Positions 1-7,034 of a DNA stretch of 7,983 nt are shown in pieces. The first letter of the stretch is position 1. Each line of letters begins with the position of its first letter. Under the pieces are notes generated by a model. It worked only from the letters and a program-made list of their open reading frames with translations, searched no databases and was not told where the DNA came from. This DNA is from Gammaproteobacteria bacterium (GTDB lineage: Bacteria; Pseudomonadota; Gammaproteobacteria; Tenderiales; Tenderiaceae): NCBI GenBank assembly GCA_024276775.1, contig JAJRWO010000313.1:1-7983 (forward strand), read 5' to 3'. The translations under genes were made by a program, and so were the position numbers.

Positions 1-399
1 AACAACCATGACAACCAGAAACTGCTTGACCAGATCAGCCAGATCTATAAAAAATCGGGCTCCGAGCTAGATCCCACGGCGATGGTGAATAGTATACGCA
101 AAGGAATCAAGGGCATTAACAATAAAGGCGTAAAACTTCTTGAAGCAGGAAATATTGATGAAGCCATCGAGTTATTTAACCAAGCATTGGAAAAAACACC
201 TGACAATCAAGCGCTTAATATAAATAGCGCACAAGCCTATATTATGAAAATAAAATCCAGTGGCGCAAGCAGTACGCTGCTCGTTAAGGCACGTACCTGC
301 CTGGAAAAAACCGCCCATAATAAAAATCTGCAACAGCGTTACAAAATATTAAACGCTGCCTACTGGAAGTTTTCAAAAAAACATATGAACTCAGCATGA
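1..399 (+). CDS. TPR-containing protein, C-terminal part; probable response regulator tail (partial)
   Basis: The reading frame is open from the first base, so this is the 3' part of a longer gene; 132 residues are visible. The ATG at 82 has no Shine-Dalgarno and lies inside the open frame, so I do not take it as the start. Visible residues about 40-73 form a clear tetratricopeptide repeat (NNKGVKLLEAGNIDEAIELF, then an A..K.PDN turn). A weaker second repeat covers about 74-110, and the tail is basic and aromatic. The stop overlaps the ATG of the following histidine kinase (ATGA, 396-399), which implies translational coupling. Proteins with an N-terminal CheY-like receiver followed by TPRs are a known proteobacterial response-regulator type, and the kinase partner makes that architecture likely here. 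The receiver domain itself is outside the window, so this part is inference. The TPR region would mediate protein-protein output rather than DNA binding. Confidence 0.75.
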   Translation, partial: NNHDNQKLLDQISQIYKKSGSELDPTAMVNSIRKGIKGINNKGVKLLEAGNIDEAIELFNQALEKTPDNQALNINSAQAYIMKIKSSGASSTLLVKARTCLEKTAHNKNLQQRYKILNAAYWKFSKKHMNSA

Positions 400-1076
400 C
401 GGACAAAATCAACTTTAACACCATCATGGCCAGTTCAGTGCATGATATGAAAAATTCGCTCAGTATAATCATTAACACAACCGAGCTTCTTAGCAGTGAC
501 ACCCGCCTGAGCAGAACCCAGCACAAAGCCATCGGTCTGCTACACATAGAGGGTGAACGCCTTAACAATAGTTTCATTCAATTGCTGGCACTATACCGAA
601 TTGAAAACAAGCAATACTCACTCAACATAGACAGCCATAATGTTTACGATTGCCTGGAAGAGGCCATGCTTGAAAATGAAACGCTACTCACCTACCATAA
701 TATTGATTTCGAAATACAATCCGACCCGGACCTGGAATGGTTTTTCGACAAAGCCATGACCTTGGGCATTATTAACACCATTATCAACAATGCCCTGCGC
801 CATGCCAACAATAAAATAATGTTGAAAGCAGACAGTAATAAAACAGAATTAATTATCAATATTCTTGATGATGGCTGCGGCTATCCCAACAGCGTTCTCA
901 ATCAGAATATCACTGAGCAATCAGAACTAAACTTTAATAATGGGAATACCGGGCTTGGCTTGTACTTCGCCAAAGTGGTTGCCGAAATGCACACTAAAGG
1001 CAAGCAACACGGCCATATCGAACTCAGTAATGATGGTATTGATCACGGTGGAAAGTTCAGTATTCACCTACCCTGA
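396..1076 (+). CDS. Small soluble sensor histidine kinase
   Basis: A 226-residue kinase made only of a dimerisation/phosphoacceptor helix pair and a HATPase_c domain. The H-box is SVHDMKNSL with His16 as the likely phosphorylation site; the HDxxN arrangement (Asp17, Asn20) is typical of HisKA kinases that also act as phosphatases. The N-box is INTIINNALRHA (about 126-137, Asn132), the G1 box is DDGCG (158-162), and the G2 box is GNTGLGL (183-189). All ATP-binding motifs look intact. There is no signal peptide, transmembrane segment or obvious PAS/GAF domain, so it must take its input through a partner or an unrecognised surface. The start ATG overlaps the stop of the upstream TPR gene by four bases, so the two are co-translated. 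The natural reading is phosphotransfer to a receiver on the upstream protein. The signal sensed is not visible. Confidence 0.88.
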   Translation: MTDKINFNTIMASSVHDMKNSLSIIINTTELLSSDTRLSRTQHKAIGLLHIEGERLNNSFIQLLALYRIENKQYSLNIDSHNVYDCLEEAMLENETLLTYHNIDFEIQSDPDLEWFFDKAMTLGIINTIINNALRHANNKIMLKADSNKTELIINILDDGCGYPNSVLNQNITEQSELNFNNGNTGLGLYFAKVVAEMHTKGKQHGHIELSNDGIDHGGKFSIHLP

Positions 1077-1146
1077 TGGCTAAAAAGGTATCATCAACAG
1101 GCAGCATACTCAGACTCTGTTAGTATTAAACAAAATCTGTTCCCAT

Positions 1147-1920
1147 ATGAAGACTATGCATATAAAAATAACGATCAAATCAACACTTAAATTCGCCGCT
1201 CTGGTCATACTAATCGGTAGCCCCCAGGCACAGGCTGGTTGTAGTGACCCCGCAGGCCCTAGAGTTAACTGGAAGGGCTGTGACAAAGCTGGCATTGATC
1301 TCAGCGGTATGGATCTGCGTGGCGCGGTGCTTAACAACATCAATTTCGAGGGTGCCAACCTTGGCAAAACTAATCTGCGTGGCAGCCAACTTGGACGCGC
1401 TAACTTGAAAAATGCCACGCTGGACAATGCCAATTTGATTGAAGCTAACCTGGTCGCTGCAGACCTGAGCCAAGCGTCGCTGAAGCAGGTGCTGGCCAAA
1501 CATGCAAAATTTGACCGTGCCAATCTCAGCGAGGCCAACCTCAACAACGCCTTACTTGAAGCCGCTCAATTTTACGATGCCAATCTCAGCAATAGTCAAC
1601 TGATAAAGGCCAACCTGAACATGGCCAGCATGAGCCAGGTCAATCTCAGCGGCGCTAACCTATCCAACAGTCAAATGTTCAAAGTACAGCTATCGCGTGC
1701 CAATTTGGAGAACGCCAATCTCAGCGGTGCCAATCTGGAGCGTGCCCAGTTAGATAAAAGCTTTCTGGTCAACACCAACCTCTCTAACAGCAATCTTAGC
1801 CGTGCCAACCTGGCGGAGGCCGAGATGATTAACACTGATATCAGTAATGCCAAACTAGATTACACCACCTGGAATGACCGCCGCCGTTGCCGCTCAGGCT
1901 CACTGGGAGAATGCCGCTAA
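1147..1920 (+). CDS. Secreted pentapeptide-repeat protein
   Basis: 257 residues. Residues 1-30 look like a Sec signal peptide (basic start, hydrophobic core FAALVILIG, cleavage predicted after AQA at residue 30). From about 47 to 237 the protein is almost wholly A(N/D)LXX pentapeptides, which fold into a right-handed quadrilateral beta-helix. Two cysteines precede the repeats (Cys32, Cys45) and two follow (Cys248, Cys256), placed to staple both ends by disulfides in the periplasm. The tail TTWNDRRRCRSGSLGECR matches a C-terminal cap often seen on exported pentapeptide proteins. The function of such exported forms is generally unknown; gyrase protection by the Qnr group does not fit an exported protein. 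The start is uncertain: no strong Shine-Dalgarno precedes ATG 1147, and ATG 1156 is an alternative that shortens the signal peptide by three residues. The 3' end overlaps the convergent protease gene by 21 bp. Confidence 0.88.
   Translation: MKTMHIKITIKSTLKFAALVILIGSPQAQAGCSDPAGPRVNWKGCDKAGIDLSGMDLRGAVLNNINFEGANLGKTNLRGSQLGRANLKNATLDNANLIEANLVAADLSQASLKQVLAKHAKFDRANLSEANLNNALLEAAQFYDANLSNSQLIKANLNMASMSQVNLSGANLSNSQMFKVQLSRANLENANLSGANLERAQLDKSFLVNTNLSNSNLSRANLAEAEMINTDISNAKLDYTTWNDRRRCRSGSLGECR
1519..1800 (+). repeat. Short DNA repeats inside the pentapeptide gene, 60/75-bp spacing
   Basis: The 12-mer GCCAATCTCAGC occurs exactly at 1519, 1579 and 1714, and with one mismatch at 1639 (GTCAATCTCAGC); a looser copy is at 1789 (AGCAATCTTAGC). 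The first three are exactly 60 bp apart and the last ones are 75 bp apart. Sixty bases encode 20 residues, which is four pentapeptides or one turn of the quadrilateral helix. This points to growth of the repeat region by duplication of turn-sized units followed by divergence, because identical codons are kept at these positions. Confidence 0.7.
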
Positions 1921-4900
1921 TCTGCGGCTAAGTGTTTTGTAAACCAGCCATCCAATACACAGCAATAAAGCCAGAAAACTAACCGTGCCTCCACCTGATT
2001 TTTTTGAGCGGTTTTCAACTGTCAAAGCGGATAAAGAGACAGATATTTCCTTGTTCACATTATACTGAATAGCCAGCATAGCTGTCTGTTCACCCGCAAT
2101 ATCGGCAGAATAACTGACATCCATAACAACACGGCCTCCCGCTGGAACCGTTGTGTCAACCAGTTCATTTGTGAACAAACTGTTTGATATAATAACGGCG
2201 CTAATCAAAACATCCTCATCACTGCCATTACTAATTTCCAGTAACTGTTTCTTTTTACTGCCCTCTTTTACCTCACCAAAGTTTAAGGAGGCAGGGGCGC
2301 TTAGTAATTCAGCTGCATTCTCCATGACCACTGTTCCCGTCAATGAAACCACCAGTTTGCTGTCCACACCATAGTGAAAGGTTAATATTCCGGCCTGAGT
2401 CCCCACATCCACTCCCGCCGAAAACGCTACTTCAACGGTGATATTCTCACCTCTGGGCAAGGTCGTGTTGACTGCGTTGTCTGTAAATATTGAATTAGAC
2501 ATGACAATATTGGTGATCTCGGCATCCATGTTACCAATATTCGTGATTTTTAATGGCAGGCTTTTTTTAGAACCCGTCACCACATCACCAAAATCCAAAA
2601 TTTCTACAGCAACCTGTAATTCAACTGAAACATTTCGCGCGCCAACTCGATGCATCATTGGCATTGTCGCAGCAAAATTATTCAGCCGTTCAATATTTTC
2701 ATAATCTCCAGAGCCATCTGATTTCATTGGCACCCTGTATGTCGATAACCCAGCCGCAGTCGGCATTTGCACAACCACAAAGTCATCCTCACCCCAGAAA
2801 CTGGGCACCCCCCAGCGTCCTACACCATCAGCGCTCACAGAAACAATTTTCTGAAGTGACTGAGTTTCAGTATTCAAGCTCATCACGTCTGAATAAACAT
2901 TCCCTGTCGCCGCCGCATCAGAATAATCGTGCATGTCCATCACAATAACGTAGTCATTATTGTACGCAAATGAGGGATAACCTATATTAATTAAGGGATT
3001 CTGGCTTGGAAAAGGATAACCAAAACTGCCGTCCTTGATATCAAGAAAGCCTATCGACCAGTATTGGTAACCACCACCGTCTGCACAATCACTGCCCGCA
3101 ATCGACTGGCAAAAACGTGCGTCAAATACTATCTTTGTTCCACTAAAATCAAACGAAAGTGAATCCGCATAATCAACACTATCAACCGCACTAAACTCAC
3201 CCTCCTGGTAACTTGCCTGAACGATTTTATGCACCGACGTTTCACCATTATCAAGGTTCACTACATATATATTATCGTCAGCACGGCTAGTGCTCGTATA
3301 TGCCATATATGTCCCTGTCGGTGAAACGGCCATGCTCCAGATATCAGCGGTGGTCGTCAGCTGAGTATAGGCATTTGATAACAGATCAATTGTATAAATA
3401 TTTTTATCCACACCGACAAAATAAACATACGTCCCAGCGATAGTCGTTATAATTGCCGGGCGCGTATAGCTTGCGGCGATGGGTTGAGGTACCTGCTCAT
3501 CCAACGCCGCCTCATAGCCCGTAAAAGGAGTGGGGATCCCCTGCATATAGAGTGCAAAAATTTCTGATCCCGGCATATCAATAAGACCATCACTCGGATA
3601 CAAATAAAGAAGCACATCGGCACCTAGCACCACATCTGCGTCTGTCGGGCTGGTCTGTTCTGGTACTGCCCCTCCTTCAATCACACCCACCGCATCCCAA
3701 GCGGCAATCACGGCTGCCACTTCTACCGTGCCAGCACCATACCTATCTTCTGCCGCCTGAATAGTTGCACGACGGGCATCAATAAATTGTGACGAAGCCA
3801 GCAGGTAAACAGTCAATGCGTCATAAAAAATCTGCTCTGTCTTGGCACGACCAATACTAAGTCCCAATCCCTCAGCACTTAGACCTTCCGCTATTAAGTA
3901 GGCAGCATGATTAGGAATACCACTATTAATATGAATACCCCCATAGTTACCAGCCTCAGTGGCAGGAAGATTCTGATATTCATTCATATGTGCAGGTTGT
4001 GAATTCATGCCCCTTGAGGGGTCAGACAGGTCACGTACAAAACCCGGGCTGGCAATGGTACAGTCTTCACCAATGGTCCAGTCATCCCTGTCCACCATTG
4101 CGCCAAAAATATCAGAAAATGACTCGCTTAATGCACCGCTCTGATTCTGATAAATAAAATTCGCTGAATTTTCAATCACGCCATGACTCATCTCATGGGC
4201 CGCAATATCAAGACAACCTGCCAGTGAAGAGAAAGTCTCACCGTCGCCATCGCCATACACCATATAGGCACCATTCCAGAAGGCATTGTTATACCCGGAT
4301 TCAAAATGAAGCACGACTAAATTATTGAGATTGTTACCGTCAATACCATCTCGACCAAAACTATCTTTAAAATAATTATAAACTTCATAAACATTGCTAA
4401 TCGCACTAACAGCAGCAGCATCCCAGCCACTGTTTAATTGATTGCTAACAGAATAATCCAGACTGGAGCCATCCCCATTTTTAGCATCAAATATAATCGT
4501 GTCACCAAAAGGACTGTTCACTTTCAATGGATCATAGTGCTGTTCTACAATAGAAAAACTGGGATCAATAACATAATAAGTGCCCGCTTCAAACCAGGCA
4601 TTAAAATCTTGTATATTGCCTTGCAAATCACGTCCTGACGCATTGACAAGTTCACCATTTGTGTAATGAATATTATTCAGCCGATGAACAATCTCACCAT
4701 TATCGGCATCAACAAAATAGGTCCAGCGTTGTTCCATACCACTGCTAACATCAATTTTATATGTCAATAAGGGCGTTATCTGTTCAGCGCTATACACCAT
4801 CAATTCAGCCTCAAGCGTCAATGCCTTGCGCCCCAAAAAATGCTGTCTGACAATCGCTTTAGCCTCTGACATAGCCAGGGCTGGAACCACATCAAAATTC

Positions 4901-5601
4901 TTTAACGATGGTTCATAACGCCCCTGAAAGAAATAAACATCTGAGTTTTTATTCAAATGCACGGCAACAGATTTACCCCAATAAGGGACTCCATTGACCA
5001 GCTGCTGAAAATGTAAATGTTTCCGCCCACCTTTGCTTTCATTCTGATGCAGTAGACGAAATTCATCTATTGGCGCATCAATCTTCATCAACGTCTGATT
5101 GTCAGAGAAAAACTGCCGCGCCTCACTGAGTGCATTTTTTTTCTGGCCGGCAACGATGGTGGCACCAGCATTAAGGCGTTTGGCCACCATTAAAGATGGC
5201 GTGCCGTTTACCCTGTTAAAAGCAACTTTTGCTTGACCACTCATACTGAGTTTTTTTTGTAGCTTTTCCAGTGCTTGAATCTGTCCCGCATTTAAGATGG
5301 CTGTTTTTTTTATTGGCCGCCCAAGCTTGGCCCCTTTCGCTTGTGCCAATGAACTCATCAATTGCGAAGCAATAAGATCAGGCAAAACTGTACTTACGGG
5401 TAATTTTTTGACAGGCCGAACAGATTCTGAGTCAACATTTTCTACCGCTGTTTTTGATAACTGGCTGGTCGACACAGGCATTTGAACCGCCGCCATAGAT
5501 AATGGTGCGCGGCCTTGCCCCTGAACACTCGAAACAAGGCATATAAACAAACCAACGAACAAAGCTGTTCTCATCCGCATCAAATCCATGTTTGCATTCA
5601 T
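1900..5601 (-). CDS. Secreted M4 (thermolysin-family) metalloprotease with propeller-like region, two Ig-like repeats and GlyGly-CTERM tail
   Basis: 1233 residues from ATG 5601. This start is chosen because GGAGGT (5611-5606) sits just upstream; the longer TTG start at 5613 would lie on that site. Order: signal peptide (1 to about 28); FTP/PepSY propeptide (about 120-310); M4 catalytic domain (about 310-640); a 350-residue region with PD40/TolB-like beta-propeller character (about 650-990, e.g. SMAVSPTGTYMAYTS); two related choice-of-anchor-D/HYDIN-like beta domains (about 997-1090 and 1106-1195), each with an FG(D/E)V..GSKK motif; and GGG plus a hydrophobic helix and RR (1203-1227), a GlyGly-CTERM-type signal. 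Catalytic residues look complete: zinc ligands His469, His473 (HEMSH) and Glu493, general base Glu470, Tyr484, Asp497 and His557 (GGIHINSG). It is expected to be exported by Sec, matured by propeptide removal, secreted by type II secretion and processed at the tail by rhombosortase. The substrate is unknown. Confidence 0.93.
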   Translation of the reverse strand: MNANMDLMRMRTALFVGLFICLVSSVQGQGRAPLSMAAVQMPVSTSQLSKTAVENVDSESVRPVKKLPVSTVLPDLIASQLMSSLAQAKGAKLGRPIKKTAILNAGQIQALEKLQKKLSMSGQAKVAFNRVNGTPSLMVAKRLNAGATIVAGQKKNALSEARQFFSDNQTLMKIDAPIDEFRLLHQNESKGGRKHLHFQQLVNGVPYWGKSVAVHLNKNSDVYFFQGRYEPSLKNFDVVPALAMSEAKAIVRQHFLGRKALTLEAELMVYSAEQITPLLTYKIDVSSGMEQRWTYFVDADNGEIVHRLNNIHYTNGELVNASGRDLQGNIQDFNAWFEAGTYYVIDPSFSIVEQHYDPLKVNSPFGDTIIFDAKNGDGSSLDYSVSNQLNSGWDAAAVSAISNVYEVYNYFKDSFGRDGIDGNNLNNLVVLHFESGYNNAFWNGAYMVYGDGDGETFSSLAGCLDIAAHEMSHGVIENSANFIYQNQSGALSESFSDIFGAMVDRDDWTIGEDCTIASPGFVRDLSDPSRGMNSQPAHMNEYQNLPATEAGNYGGIHINSGIPNHAAYLIAEGLSAEGLGLSIGRAKTEQIFYDALTVYLLASSQFIDARRATIQAAEDRYGAGTVEVAAVIAAWDAVGVIEGGAVPEQTSPTDADVVLGADVLLYLYPSDGLIDMPGSEIFALYMQGIPTPFTGYEAALDEQVPQPIAASYTRPAIITTIAGTYVYFVGVDKNIYTIDLLSNAYTQLTTTADIWSMAVSPTGTYMAYTSTSRADDNIYVVNLDNGETSVHKIVQASYQEGEFSAVDSVDYADSLSFDFSGTKIVFDARFCQSIAGSDCADGGGYQYWSIGFLDIKDGSFGYPFPSQNPLINIGYPSFAYNNDYVIVMDMHDYSDAAATGNVYSDVMSLNTETQSLQKIVSVSADGVGRWGVPSFWGEDDFVVVQMPTAAGLSTYRVPMKSDGSGDYENIERLNNFAATMPMMHRVGARNVSVELQVAVEILDFGDVVTGSKKSLPLKITNIGNMDAEITNIVMSNSIFTDNAVNTTLPRGENITVEVAFSAGVDVGTQAGILTFHYGVDSKLVVSLTGTVVMENAAELLSAPASLNFGEVKEGSKKKQLLEISNGSDEDVLISAVIISNSLFTNELVDTTVPAGGRVVMDVSYSADIAGEQTAMLAIQYNVNKEISVSLSALTVENRSKKSGGGTVSFLALLLCIGWLVYKTLSRRLAAFSQ
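1913..1938 (+). terminator. Weak hairpin at the convergent gene ends
   Basis: GCCGC (1913-1917) pairs with GCGGC (1924-1928) around a six-base loop. A TTTT run (1935-1938) follows after a short spacer on the plus strand. It spans the stop codon of the pentapeptide gene and lies inside the 3' end of the convergent protease gene. The stem is only five base pairs and the T-run is offset, so this is a weak candidate terminator for the plus-strand gene. I see no comparable structure for the minus-strand gene. Confidence 0.35.
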
Positions 5602-5605
5602 GGCT

Positions 5606-5611
5606 ACCTCC
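5606..5611 (-). promoter_or_regulatory. Shine-Dalgarno that fixes the protease start
   Basis: On the minus strand, GGAGGT lies four bases before ATG 5601. It overlaps the upstream in-frame TTG (5613-5611), ruling that codon out as the main start, and it is too far (16 bases) from the next in-frame ATG (5589). Confidence 0.75.
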
Positions 5612-5656
5612 AAAGCTATTCAATATATTTCTAAGTTAGGTGATCATCATTCTCAC

Positions 5657-5910
5657 TTACGGCAACATAATACACGCTTCACGCGTAAACCTGACCTCGG
5701 GCAAGCCCTCCCCTTCAGTCACATCAATAATATTGTCATTCATATTCCGTCCATATCCTGACCACTTCCCCTGCATTGCTCTCAAGATATTGACAGACCA
5801 TAATCACTCTCTTCACTGGCAACAGCTGCCGTTGACATAAACAGACCAAACAAAGCCAGCCAACAAATCCCTATATTTTTAGCGGCAAAAAAGACTTTTC
5901 TATTATTCAC
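5657..5910 (-). pseudogene. Possible frameshifted small secreted-protein gene upstream of the protease
   Basis: On the minus strand, GTG 5910 follows a strong Shine-Dalgarno (GGGAGG, 5922-5917) at six-base spacing. It encodes 42 residues ending at TGA 5784-5782. Residues 1-31 read as a clear signal peptide (NNRKVFF start, hydrophobic core WLALFGLFM, cleavage after AVA). Only 11 residues follow. A second frame is open from 5803 to TAA 5659-5657 (48 residues, including MQGKWSGYGRN and EGEGLPEVRFTREACIMLP), and the third frame carries QYLESNAGEVVRIWTEYE ending at TGA 5738-5736. The simplest reading is a small exported protein of about 84 residues broken by one -1 shift within 5784-5803; two shifts through all three frames is the alternative. 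It may also be an intact 42-residue peptide. I do not recognise a family. The protease start lies 56 bp downstream, so co-transcription is possible. Confidence 0.4.
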
Positions 5911-5922
5911 ATCCGCCCTCCC

Positions 5923-6013
5923 GTAAAAAACAGTATTTATAGACAAAAAATAGTATCATCTTCGGATTAGATTACTTTACATATCCTTTATATAAATAAA
6001 ATCACCTAAATAC
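5923..6013. promoter_or_regulatory. AT-rich divergent intergenic region, presumed promoters
   Basis: This AT-rich stretch separates the minus-strand secreted ORF/protease side from the plus-strand MoeA-like gene, so it should hold promoters for both directions. On the plus strand, TTAGAT (5967-5972) and TATAAA (5991-5996) are 18 bp apart and could be a sigma-70 pair for the MoeA-like gene. On the minus strand I see AT-rich -10-like words (TATAAA, TACTAT) but no convincing -35. No operator palindrome stands out. Confidence 0.3.
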
Positions 6014-6022
6014 AGAGGCCAC

Positions 6023-7021
6023 ATGTCTGAAAAATCACCCTTGATAGAGGCTCAGGATTTATTTCTTAAAGCAGTTCCAAACCGACAGATGCCCGCCGAG
6101 CACATCACCATAAACAAAGCATTGCAGCGGACCTTGCATACAGACTTTATCGCCCCGGAAGACGCCCCCCCTTACCACCGCGCCATCGTCGAAGGTTTTT
6201 TAGTCAACACTGCAGAAACCCAGGACGCTTCGGAAAAAAATCCCGTCAATTTCAACGTCGTTGGCAGTGTCGCCCCCGGCGATGCCCAGTGCCCAGACGT
6301 TGGTGCCGGTGAAGCCATTGAACTACAAACGGGTAGTATCTTGCCCGATGGCCCGATTTCCATCGTCCGGATGTGGGAAGCCAAACGTGACGGCAACAAC
6401 GTCAGCATCAGCCGCCCGTTCCCACCACGCTTTTTTATCGAAGACCAAGGTTGCGACATTAAAAAAGGTGACACCATCATTAGTGCTGGCACCGTGCTCA
6501 CACCACAGCATATTGGCACCATCGCCAGCGTTGGACAGAGCGAGGTCGCTGTCGCCAAACAACCCCGCGTCAGCGTATTTGCTTCGGGCGATGAGGTCAC
6601 CCCCCATACAGCGCCCTTTAAACCCGGCATGATCCGCGACTGCAATAGTCCGATGTTAGCTGCCGCCATTAACGCCGCCGGTGGTTTGCCAACACTGGAA
6701 GGTATTATGGGTGACAACTTCGATACTTTTGTGACTGTGGTCAAAAATGCGCTGGAACAGACTGACATGATCGTCATCTCCGGCGGCACCGCTGTCGGTG
6801 GTCGCAACTTTATTTCAGATCTGATAAGTGCAGTGGGTGAATTATTGGTTGATGGTGTCCCCATGCGCTCCGGCCGCCCCCTGATCATGGGCATCATCAA
6901 CGGCAAACCCATTGTCGCCGTGGCTGGCCACCCCCCCGAAGCACTGCGTGGTTTTCAATTGTTTGGTGCCCCCGCCATCGTTAAACTGATGGGACAAACA
7001 GCCGAATTACCCACCGATTAA
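6023..7021 (+). CDS. Divergent, truncated MoeA-like molybdopterin-binding protein
   Basis: 332 residues; ATG 6023 is preceded by AGAGG (6014-6018), a slightly short spacing. The whole length follows MoeA domains I-III: GSVAPGDA (81-88), the EDQGCDIKKGD segment (140-150), the MoaB-like molybdopterin-binding domain with FASGDEV (186-192), RDCNSPML (205-212), SGGTAVGG (253-260) and a terminal AVAGHPPEA segment (299-307). It ends there, about 75-80 residues shorter than typical MoeA (about 400), so the C-terminal beta domain IV is missing. Signature motifs are changed: the usual PPFDNSAMDGYA reads PPYHRAIVEGFL (49-60), the usual SGGVSVG..D ends in Asn262, KPGKP reads RSGRP (282-286) and LPGNP reads VAGHP. 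MoeA normally inserts molybdate into adenylylated molybdopterin. With these substitutions, canonical activity is doubtful, and a paralogue with a binding or regulatory role is likely. No other molybdenum-cofactor gene is nearby. Confidence 0.85.
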   Translation: MSEKSPLIEAQDLFLKAVPNRQMPAEHITINKALQRTLHTDFIAPEDAPPYHRAIVEGFLVNTAETQDASEKNPVNFNVVGSVAPGDAQCPDVGAGEAIELQTGSILPDGPISIVRMWEAKRDGNNVSISRPFPPRFFIEDQGCDIKKGDTIISAGTVLTPQHIGTIASVGQSEVAVAKQPRVSVFASGDEVTPHTAPFKPGMIRDCNSPMLAAAINAAGGLPTLEGIMGDNFDTFVTVVKNALEQTDMIVISGGTAVGGRNFISDLISAVGELLVDGVPMRSGRPLIMGIINGKPIVAVAGHPPEALRGFQLFGAPAIVKLMGQTAELPTD

Positions 7022-7034
7022 AAACAGGACCCAG

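Noticed and set aside
284..577. 97-residue minus-strand frame across the TPR/kinase junction
   Set aside because: It covers two well-supported plus-strand genes and has no recognisable motif.
1110..1547. 145-residue minus-strand frame rich in Leu/Ala/Arg/Ser
   Set aside because: It is the antisense of the pentapeptide repeats; the LARS/LAS periodicity simply mirrors the repeat codons.
1519..1800. Regularly spaced 12-mers resembling a CRISPR or satellite array
   Set aside because: They lie inside an intact coding frame and encode AxLxx pentapeptides; the spacing follows codon multiples and the intervening sequences also encode repeats.
5782..5803. Programmed -1 frameshift in the small secreted ORF
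   Set aside because: The overlap has no X XXY YYZ slippery heptamer and no obvious downstream stem, so mutation or sequencing error is more likely.
5640..5840. 66-residue plus-strand frame in the gap upstream of the protease
   Set aside because: It has no Shine-Dalgarno and no domain, and it is antisense to the better-supported signal-peptide ORF region on the minus strand.
6172..6912. 246-residue open frame on the minus strand
   Set aside because: It lies wholly antisense to the MoeA-like gene, whose motifs are clear. Its own translation is low in complexity, rich in Ser/Thr/Pro/Met, and shows no domain.
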